A stretch of 10,927 bases of DNA from Solirubrobacterales bacterium. GTDB taxonomy: Bacteria; Actinomycetota; Thermoleophilia; Solirubrobacterales; Solirubrobacteraceae. Below the pieces are notes generated by a model that was not told where the DNA came from, searched no databases, and saw only the letters and a program-made list of their open reading frames with translations. The DNA lies in assembly GCA_027314825.1 (NCBI GenBank), contig DAHVAB010000050.1:1-10927 (forward strand), written 5' to 3'. The position numbers were made by a program, and so were the translations under genes. Shown piece by piece: positions 1 to 5,033 of the stretch (position 1 is its first letter; every line of letters begins with the position of its first letter).

Positions 1-369
1 GGCGCTCCTTCGCGCATGCGCCTCGAGCTCCGCGCCCTCCAGGTCGGCGATCTGCCCGCAGCGGCGGCAGACGGCGTGTGCGTGAGGGGTGGTGCGTGCC
101 TCGAAGATCACGGCGCCGGTGCCGGTCGAGAAGCGGCGCACGAGCCCCAGGTCCTCAAGCAGCTCCAGGGTCGCGTAGATGGTGGGCAGCGAGATGCTCG
201 GCAGCGCGCCGGAGACCGAGTCGAGCACCTGCTCGGCGGTGAGGTGGCGCTCCTGCGCACACACCGCGCGGTGGACGAGCAGCCGCTGCGAGGTGACCCG
301 GTAGCCGCCCGCGCGCAGCAGGCCCTCCAGCCTGTGGTCGAGCTCCGCCATGTCGCGATCGGCGATCAT
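1..369 (-). CDS. Fur-family metalloregulator (C-terminus cut by window edge)
   Basis: Reading leftward from an ATG at 369, the frame stays open for 123 codons to the window edge. Fur-family proteins are usually about 130-150 residues, so only the tail is missing. Seen: a winged-helix DNA-binding part with RVTSQRLLVHRAV (24-36), HLTAEQVLD (42-50) and the recognition-helix region SLPTIYATLELLEDLGLVRR (60-79), then the start of the metal-binding dimerisation domain with PHAH (95-98) and the zinc-site CRRCG (101-105). The second CxxC expected further on lies outside the window. Such proteins are cytoplasmic repressors sensing Fe2+, Zn2+, Mn2+ or peroxide. The visible part does not separate Fur, Zur and PerR/FurA types. 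The gene is divergent from a VIT-type metal transporter, which favours iron or manganese. No SD is visible; a TACAAT box lies 9 nt before the ATG. The family call is firm, the subtype is open. Confidence 0.9.
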   Translation of the reverse strand, partial: MIADRDMAELDHRLEGLLRAGGYRVTSQRLLVHRAVCAQERHLTAEQVLDSVSGALPSISLPTIYATLELLEDLGLVRRFSTGTGAVIFEARTTPHAHAVCRRCGQIADLEGAELEAHARRSA

Positions 370-378
370 ATGTGCACC

Positions 379-384
379 ATTGTA
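379..384 (-). promoter_or_regulatory. Candidate -10 box of the Fur-family gene
   Basis: On the minus strand TACAAT sits 9 nt upstream of the ATG at 369. Transcription would start within about 3 nt of the start codon, so the mRNA would be leaderless or nearly so. This fits the lack of an SD. No convincing -35 hexamer is visible. Confidence 0.45.
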
Positions 385-430
385 AAGCCTATTAGGGTCG
401 CCTCAGTACAGTTAGGCCACCCTTATTTGA
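385..430. promoter_or_regulatory. Candidate metalloregulator operator region between the divergent genes
   Basis: The gap of the divergent pair is locally AT-richer than its surroundings. It holds a 9-bp odd palindrome CCTATTAGG (388-396) and a second TTAGG-type site at 412-430. By eye the latter matches 12 of 19 positions of the DtxR/IdeR iron-box consensus (TTAGGTTAGSCTAACCTAA). No clean 7-1-7 Fur box is visible. Which protein binds here is inference; autoregulation by the adjacent Fur-family protein is the simplest idea. Confidence 0.3.
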
Positions 431-437
431 ATTGACT

Positions 438-446
438 TGCTATAGT
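438..446 (+). promoter_or_regulatory. Extended -10 promoter of the VIT-like gene
   Basis: TGCTATAGT is a TGn-extended -10 element with the hexamer TATAGT at 441-446. Eight bases separate it from the ATG at 455, so the expected transcript start falls on or beside the A of the start codon. No SD lies upstream. A leaderless mRNA is likely. The extended -10 would explain why no good -35 is seen. A TTGACT at 432-437 is too close to be its -35. Confidence 0.55.
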
Positions 447-454
447 GGTCGCAG

Positions 455-1021
455 ATGGCCAGCACCGAGGAGATGACCAAGGACCGCAAGGCCAGGCGCG
501 AAGCTCGCCGGGAAGAGGGCCCGATCGCGAAGCTGATCCACCGGCTCGGCTACGAGACAGAGGTCGACTTCGTGCTGCGGGTGGTCCAGCCCGGCCTGGT
601 CGGGCTGATCGACGGGACCGTCTCCTCGCTGGCGCCGATCTTCGCGGCCGCCATCTCATCGGATTCCCACACCGCGTTCGTGGTCGGGCTGGCGACGGCG
701 CTCGGCGCCGGGGTGAGCATGGGCATGTCGGAGGCGCTCTCCGACACGGGGGAGTCGACCGGTCGCGGCTCCGCGACGGTGCGCGGACTGATCACCGGCC
801 TGATGACCGCGATCGGCGGCATCTTCCACACCCTGCCGTTCCTGATCTCCGAAGTGCACGAGGCGCTGATAATCGCCGGGATCGTGGTCGCGATCGAGCT
901 GTTCGTGATCGCCTGGGTGCGCAACCGGTTCCTGGAGGTCTCACTGCGCTCCTCGCTCGTGGTCGTCACCCTCGGGGGCGCGATCGTGCTCGGCATCGGC
1001 ATCGGCATCGGTGCCAGCTGA
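455..1021 (+). CDS. VIT1/CCC1-family membrane protein, putative Fe2+/Mn2+ transporter
   Basis: 188 residues. The first 25 or so are highly charged (DRKARREARREEG) and cytoplasmic-like. Five hydrophobic segments follow at about 47-67, 74-93, 109-131, 136-155 and 166-187, the number expected of the VIT/CCC1 family, which moves Fe2+ or Mn2+ out of the cytosol. Family-like features: GLIDGTVSSLAPIFAAA in the first segment (Asp53, in place of the usual DG..T..A pattern) and GVSMGMSEALS ending the second (Glu93, where the family has a G-G-E-x-LS pattern). The loop between segments 2 and 3 is short, so the cytosolic metal-binding domain of plant/yeast VITs is absent. There is no ferritin-like (MbfA) N-domain. 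The divergent Fur-family gene supports a metal role. Length and segment count fit; substrate and direction of transport are inference. Confidence 0.65.
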   Translation: MASTEEMTKDRKARREARREEGPIAKLIHRLGYETEVDFVLRVVQPGLVGLIDGTVSSLAPIFAAAISSDSHTAFVVGLATALGAGVSMGMSEALSDTGESTGRGSATVRGLITGLMTAIGGIFHTLPFLISEVHEALIIAGIVVAIELFVIAWVRNRFLEVSLRSSLVVVTLGGAIVLGIGIGIGAS

Positions 1022-1044
1022 GCCCGGATCCGCCGAGACTGCAC

Positions 1045-1065
1045 CCGCTATCGGCCGATTCGGGC
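1045..1065 (+). terminator. Possible hairpin between the VIT-like gene and ilvB
   Basis: A perfect 10-bp palindrome ATCGGCCGAT (1050-1059) is flanked by CCCG and CGGG, so an imperfect stem could form about 25 nt after the upstream stop codon. No T-run follows, so it is not a standard intrinsic terminator. It could equally be a protein site upstream of the ilvB promoter. Weak call. Confidence 0.25.
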
Positions 1066-1094
1066 TGAGCTCGGCGAAAACCCACTGTTAGACT
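1065..1094 (+). promoter_or_regulatory. Candidate ilvB promoter, leaderless layout
   Basis: TAGACT (1089-1094) fits the actinobacterial TANNNT -10 pattern. It lies 18 bp after CTGAGC (1065-1070), a weak -35 match. Six bases separate it from the ATG at 1101, and there is no SD before that ATG. The transcript would begin at the start codon, leaving no room for a leader peptide, attenuator or T-box ahead of ilvB. Confidence 0.45.
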
Positions 1095-1100
1095 GCCGAT

Positions 1101-2777
1101 ATGCGAGCGGTCGACGCGATCATGGAATGCTTGAAGGCGGAGGGCGTCGATGTCGTCTTCGGCCTGCCCGGAGGCGCCAACCTTCCCACCTACGACGCCT
1201 TCGTCGACGGCGGGATCCGTCACATCCTGGTCCGCCACGAGGCCGGCGGCGGGCATGCCGCCGAGGGGTACGCGAAGGCGACCGGCAGGGTGGGGGTCGC
1301 GCTTGCGACGAGCGGCCCCGGCGCCACCAACCTCATCACGCCGATCTGCGACGCGATGATGGACTCGGTCCCCGTCGTCTTCATCACCGGCCAGGTGCGC
1401 ACCGAGCTGCTCGGCACCGACGGCTTCCAGGAGGCCGACACGATCGGGATCACGATGCCGGTCGTCAAGCACTCCTTCATGATCCAGCACCCGGACGAGA
1501 TCCCTCAGGCGATCCACGACGCCTTCCACATCGCACGCACCGGCCGGCCCGGCCCGGTCCTGGTGGACATCCCGCAGGATCTCTCCCGCGCGGAGATCGT
1601 CTACGAGCCGGTCACAGCCACGCAGCTGCCCGGCTATCAGCCGACGCTGGAGGGCAACCAGAAGCAGATACGCCAGGCCGCCAAGGCGCTTGCAGCGGCC
1701 CGGCGGCCCGTGATCTACGCCGGCGGGGGCGTGGTGGGCGCCGGCGCCTCCGCTGAGCTGATCGCGCTCGCGACATCCGACCGGCTGCCGGTCACATGCA
1801 CCCTGATGGGACTGGGCGCCTTCCCGGCGACGCACCCGCAGTGGCTGGGAATGCTCGGCATGCACGGGACCAGGGCGGCCAACTACGCGATGGACGAGGC
1901 CGATCTGATCTGCGCCGTCGGGGCGCGCTTCGACGACCGGGTGACCGGCAAGCTCTCGGAGTTCGCGCCGGCGGCCAAGTTCATCCACATCGACATCGAC
2001 CCCGCCGAGATCTCCAAGAACGTGGCGGCCCACATCCCGATCGTGGGCGACGCCGGGCACGTGCTCTCAAAGCTCGTGCTCGAGTACAGGGCCCTCAGCC
2101 CCGACACCTCGCGCCTCGCGGAGTGGTGGGAGCGGATCGAGCAGTGGCGAGCGCGCCACCCGCTCGCCTACGAGGACTCGGCCGACTCGGAGATAAAGCC
2201 CCAGTACATGATCGAGGCGCTGTATGAGGCGACCGGCGGCGAGGCGATCATCACCAGCGACGTCGGCCAGCACCAGATGTGGGCGGCGCAGTACTACCAC
2301 TTCTCCGAGCCCAGGCGGTGGATCAACTCCGGCGGGCTCGGCACGATGGGCTTCGGCCTGCCGGCGGCGATGGGGGCCGCGGTGGGCTGCCCCGATCGGC
2401 TGGTCTGCTGCATCGCCGGGGACGGCTCGGTGCAGATGAACTCCCAGGAGCTCGCGACCTGCGCTCAGGAGAAGATCCCGATCAAGGTGTTCATCATGGA
2501 CAACGGCTACCTGGGGATGGTCAGGCAGTGGCAGGAGCTCTTCTGGGAGCGCCGCTACAGCCACGTGGAGGTGGGCGCCCACCCGGACTTCGTCAAGCTC
2601 GCGGAGGCCTACGGGGCGACCGGCATGCGCCTGGAGAACAAGCACACGCTCGTGGAGGACATGCGACGGGCGATCGAGATCGAGGGGCCGGTCGTGGTGG
2701 ATGTGAAGGTGACCCGCGAGGAGAACACGTTCCCGATGATCCCGGCCGGACAGCCGGCCCGCGAGATGGTGGGCTGA
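1101..2777 (+). CDS. ilvB: Acetolactate (acetohydroxyacid) synthase, large catalytic subunit
   Basis: 558 residues, the usual length. ThDP/FAD enzyme that condenses two pyruvates to 2-acetolactate, or pyruvate with 2-oxobutyrate, in valine, leucine and isoleucine synthesis. Seen: N-terminal pyrimidine-binding domain with FGLPGGANLP and the catalytic glutamate in RHEAGGGHAAEGYA (Glu47); the FAD-region segment with MLGMHG and GARFDDRVTG; the C-terminal diphosphate domain with GDG at 440-442 and, 24 residues on, DN at 467-468 (most homologues have NN). MVRQWQELFW carries Trp477 of the active-site channel. Two positions of the known inhibitor site differ from the common residues: Arg100 where most have Pro (QVRTELLG) and Gly108 where most have Ala (GTDGFQE). 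The regulatory subunit gene follows after 3 bp, which fixes the identity as AHAS rather than another ThDP decarboxylase. ilvC is not next to them. Confidence 0.95.
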   Translation: MRAVDAIMECLKAEGVDVVFGLPGGANLPTYDAFVDGGIRHILVRHEAGGGHAAEGYAKATGRVGVALATSGPGATNLITPICDAMMDSVPVVFITGQVRTELLGTDGFQEADTIGITMPVVKHSFMIQHPDEIPQAIHDAFHIARTGRPGPVLVDIPQDLSRAEIVYEPVTATQLPGYQPTLEGNQKQIRQAAKALAAARRPVIYAGGGVVGAGASAELIALATSDRLPVTCTLMGLGAFPATHPQWLGMLGMHGTRAANYAMDEADLICAVGARFDDRVTGKLSEFAPAAKFIHIDIDPAEISKNVAAHIPIVGDAGHVLSKLVLEYRALSPDTSRLAEWWERIEQWRARHPLAYEDSADSEIKPQYMIEALYEATGGEAIITSDVGQHQMWAAQYYHFSEPRRWINSGGLGTMGFGLPAAMGAAVGCPDRLVCCIAGDGSVQMNSQELATCAQEKIPIKVFIMDNGYLGMVRQWQELFWERRYSHVEVGAHPDFVKLAEAYGATGMRLENKHTLVEDMRRAIEIEGPVVVDVKVTREENTFPMIPAGQPAREMVG

Positions 2778-2780
2778 GCG

Positions 2781-3338
2781 TTGGGCGAGCCGGGGATCAA
2801 GGAGCCGCTGAGCCTCGATGAGCTGGAAGCGGCCGGGAGGATGCGGACCGGCCGCAAGCACACGCTCTCGATCCTGGTGGAGAACAAGACCGGCGTGCTG
2901 ACCAGGATCGCCGGCCTCTTCGCCCGCCGCGGCTTCAACATCGACACGCTCACCGTCGGGCCGACCGACGATGAGCGGCTCTCCCGGATCACGCTCACCC
3001 TCGACGGCGCCGTTCATCCGATCGATCAGGTCACCAAGCAGCTGCACAAGCTCATCAACGTGCTGAAGATCAGGGATCTGGAGCCGTCCGAGACGGTGAC
3101 CAGGGAGCTCGCCCTGTTCAAGGTGGCCGTCGACGGCGCCCAGCGCGGCGAGCTGATGCAGATCACGGAGATATTCAGAGGCAAGATCGTCGACGTGACG
3201 AAACGGTCGGTGGTCGTCGAGGTGACCGGAACGACCGAGAAGGTCGAGGCCTTCGAGAGCATGATCAGGCCGTTCGGCCTCATCGAGATGATGCGCTCCG
3301 GCGAGATCGCGATCTCGCGCGGCCGCTCCGCCACCTGA
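2781..3338 (+). CDS. ilvN: Acetolactate synthase, small regulatory subunit
   Basis: Binds IlvB, raises its activity and gives feedback inhibition, usually by valine. Seen: ACT domain at about 27-102, opening with HTLSILVENKTGVLTRIAG and containing the RRGFNIDTLTVGPT segment typical of IlvN/IlvH, then the C-terminal AHAS small-subunit domain (about 105-180) with GKIVDV and RPFGLIEMMRSGEIAISRG. The frame opens with TTG 3 bp after the ilvB stop, giving 185 residues. An in-frame ATG at 2841 would give 165, closer to the usual 160-170. However, the only SD-like sequence there (GGGAGG) touches the ATG, too close to work normally. The extra 20 residues look coded (EPLSLDELEAAG, amphipathic), so I keep the TTG but am unsure. 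Probably coupled to ilvB translation. The last codons and stop lie inside the first unit of a 22-bp tandem repeat. Confidence 0.92.
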   Translation: MGEPGIKEPLSLDELEAAGRMRTGRKHTLSILVENKTGVLTRIAGLFARRGFNIDTLTVGPTDDERLSRITLTLDGAVHPIDQVTKQLHKLINVLKIRDLEPSETVTRELALFKVAVDGAQRGELMQITEIFRGKIVDVTKRSVVVEVTGTTEKVEAFESMIRPFGLIEMMRSGEIAISRGRSAT

Positions 3339-3415
3339 GCGGGGCCTATCCGCCACCTGAGCGGGGGCGCGCCGCCACCTGGCCGGGGCCGCGGTGCCAC
3401 ATGAGCGCGGCCGCT
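3328..3415 (+). repeat. Four-unit 22-bp tandem repeat over the ilvN stop codon
   Basis: Four consecutive 22-bp units: 3328-3349, 3350-3371, 3372-3393 and 3394-3415. The first two share 17 identical leading bases (CCGCCACCTGAGCGGGG); units 3 and 4 have diverged. Unit 1 contains the last ilvN codons and its TGA (3336-3338). The 11 bases before unit 1 (GCGCGGCCGCT) match the end of unit 4, so the duplicated block began in the coding sequence. The rest of the gap to menF (3416-3466) is GC-rich with nothing recognisable. Confidence 0.8.
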
Positions 3416-3466
3416 CCGCCGCGTCGGGGCCGGCTCCCGGTCGTGCCGCGAGCCGGCGAGCGCGAA

Positions 3467-3472
3467 TAGAAT
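3467..3472 (+). promoter_or_regulatory. Candidate -10 box of menF
   Basis: TAGAAT fits TANNNT. It ends 4 nt before the ATG at 3477 and 7 nt before an in-frame GTG at 3480. With the usual 6-8 nt spacing to the transcript start, a leaderless mRNA would begin at the GTG. No clear SD or -35 is visible. Confidence 0.45.
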
Positions 3473-3476
3473 CGCC

Positions 3477-4952
3477 ATGGTGGATGATCGCGCCGGCATC
3501 GCTGCGGGCAACCGCGCCGTCCATTCCTCCCAGCGCGGGCGGCTGCGCCTGCCGGCGGAGATCGACGACCCGCTCTCACAGGCGTTGGGCGCCGCGATCG
3601 GCCGTGCCCGCAGGCGCGGCGCGCCAACGCTCGCCTCGCTGACCGTCCCGCTTGCGGCGCAGACGGACCCGAGCGCGGTCGCGATCTGCTCGCGCCGTCA
3701 GGGAGAGCCCTGGTTCCTGTTCGAGCAGCCCGAGCGCGGCAGGATGGCGCTCGCCGCCCTGGGCCAGGCGGCTGTGCTGGAGGCCTCGGGCCCTCGCCGC
3801 TTCGCGGATCTCGCGCGCGCGTGGCGCGAGCTGGCCGCCGGTGGGGTGAGCCGCGCGCACGGCACCGCGGATGGCGCCGGGCCGCTGGCCCTCGGCGGCT
3901 TCGCGTTCGCCGACTCGGGCTCGCAGGCGCCCGCATGGATCGGCTTCCCGGCCGCATCTCTTCTGGTGCCTGAGATCGCGATCGTGCGCCGGCAGGGAGC
4001 GGTGCGCCTCACCGTGAGCGCGCTGCTCGCGCCGGACGACACCGTCGAGCATGTGCTCGCGCGGCTGCAGGCGCGCCTGCAGGAGCTGGGCGAGCGGGAG
4101 ATCCCGATGCTCGACCCCGACCCCGTCGGACGGTTCATCGTCTCCAGCGCGATGCCGCCGGAGCACTATGAGGCGGCGGTCGCCCGCGCCAAAGAGCTGA
4201 TCGGCAACGGCGCGATCGAGAAGATCGTGCTGGCGCGCGAGGTGCAGGTGCACGCTCCGCGCCCCTACGACCCGGCCGCCGTCTTCGGCGTGCTGCGGGA
4301 GGCCTTCTCGGGCTGCTTCGTGCTCTGCGTGGGAAGGGGAGATGCGACGCTCGTGGCCGCCAGCCCTGAGCTGCTCGTGCGAAGGGAGGGTCAACGTCTG
4401 AGCACGCTCGCCCTGGCCGGCTCCACTCGCCGCAGCGCCGACCCGGCCGTCGACGACCATCTCGGGGAGCAGCTGCTGCGCTCCCCTGGATACCGTGAGG
4501 AGCACGCGATCGTGGCGAGAAGGATCGAACGCACCCTGCGCCCGTACGCGGTCTGGGTGGCGGCGGCCAGGGAGCCGACGCTCGCGAAGATCGCGAACAT
4601 CCAGCATCTCGCCACCCCGATCAGGGCGCAGCTCGCCGCGCCGATCGACGTGATCGAGCTGGCCGGCCTGATGCACCCCACTCCCGCCGTCGGTGGCGAG
4701 CCTTCGGCCCCGGCGTTGCAGCTGATCCCCGCGCTGGAGGGTCTCGACCGCGGCTGGTATGCGGGCCCGGTCGGCTGGAGCGATGCGACCGGCGACGGCG
4801 AGCTGTGCGTCGCCCTGCGCTGCGCGCTGCTGCGCGGCAACGTCGCACGCTGCTATGCAGGCAACGGGATCGTCGCCGACTCCGATCCGGCCACCGAGCT
4901 GGCCGAGACGGAGATCAAGCTGGCCGCGCTGCTGCCGCTGCTCTCAGGCTGA
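3477..4952 (+). CDS. menF: Isochorismate synthase
   Basis: 491 residues. Converts chorismate to isochorismate, the entry step of menaquinone synthesis; Mg2+-dependent and cytoplasmic. The N-terminal half is variable. The chorismate-binding domain fills about 210-488. Seen: KIVLARE (Lys249, the conserved active-site lysine region), ASPELL, LAGSTRR, the EEHAIVARRIE helix, IQHLATPI, HPTPAVGG (400-407), GWYAGPVGW (426-434) and the Mg-site tail GNGIVADSDPATELAETEIK (462 onward). This set fits MenF/DhbC isochorismate synthases. An anthranilate synthase or salicylate synthase is less likely with menD, menH, menC, menA and menB alongside. The start is uncertain: ATG at 3477 or, from the promoter position, GTG at 3480, one codon later. 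The gene converges on menD; its final codons form the first, degenerate unit of a tandem repeat. Confidence 0.93.
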   Translation: MVDDRAGIAAGNRAVHSSQRGRLRLPAEIDDPLSQALGAAIGRARRRGAPTLASLTVPLAAQTDPSAVAICSRRQGEPWFLFEQPERGRMALAALGQAAVLEASGPRRFADLARAWRELAAGGVSRAHGTADGAGPLALGGFAFADSGSQAPAWIGFPAASLLVPEIAIVRRQGAVRLTVSALLAPDDTVEHVLARLQARLQELGEREIPMLDPDPVGRFIVSSAMPPEHYEAAVARAKELIGNGAIEKIVLAREVQVHAPRPYDPAAVFGVLREAFSGCFVLCVGRGDATLVAASPELLVRREGQRLSTLALAGSTRRSADPAVDDHLGEQLLRSPGYREEHAIVARRIERTLRPYAVWVAAAREPTLAKIANIQHLATPIRAQLAAPIDVIELAGLMHPTPAVGGEPSAPALQLIPALEGLDRGWYAGPVGWSDATGDGELCVALRCALLRGNVARCYAGNGIVADSDPATELAETEIKLAALLPLLSG

Positions 4953-5033
4953 GCCGCCGCCGCTGCTCTCAGGCTGAGCCGCCGCCGCTGCTCTCAGGCT
5001 GATTCGCCGCCGCCGCCGCCGCTCTCAGGCTGA
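4928..5033 (+). repeat. Tandem repeat of the menF stop region between convergent menF and menD
   Basis: Units 4928-4952 (coding, two mismatches), 4953-4977 and 4978-5002 (identical, 25 bp) and 5003-5033 (31 bp, lengthened by extra GCC triplets). Each ends in TCAGGCTGA (at 4944, 4969, 4994 and 5025). This 9-mer is near-palindromic and reads TCAGCCTGA on the other strand, so each copy gives a TGA on both strands. The first copy supplies the menF stop; the last supplies the menD stop (TGA, complement of 5025-5027). A partial unit continues into menD to about 5046. The repeat fills the whole 72-bp gap; no ordinary terminator hairpin is visible. Confidence 0.85.

Noticed and set aside
432..446. 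TTGACT and TATAGT read as a -35/-10 pair
   Set aside because: The spacing is only 3 bp; the -10 is better explained by its TGn extension.
1022..1100. Attenuator or T-box leader for ilvB
   Set aside because: There is no leader peptide rich in branched-chain codons and no T-box-like sequence, and the promoter position leaves no leader RNA.
2067..3524. 485-codon open frame on the minus strand opposite ilvB/ilvN
   Set aside because: It is a mirror of two well-supported genes, with low-complexity composition (His/Asp/Arg/Leu-rich) and no motif. The same applies to 966-2060 and 3576-4676 on the minus strand.
5003..5033. Repeats around menF/menD as a CRISPR array
   Set aside because: The units are contiguous, with no unique spacers; this is a simple tandem repeat with GCC triplets.
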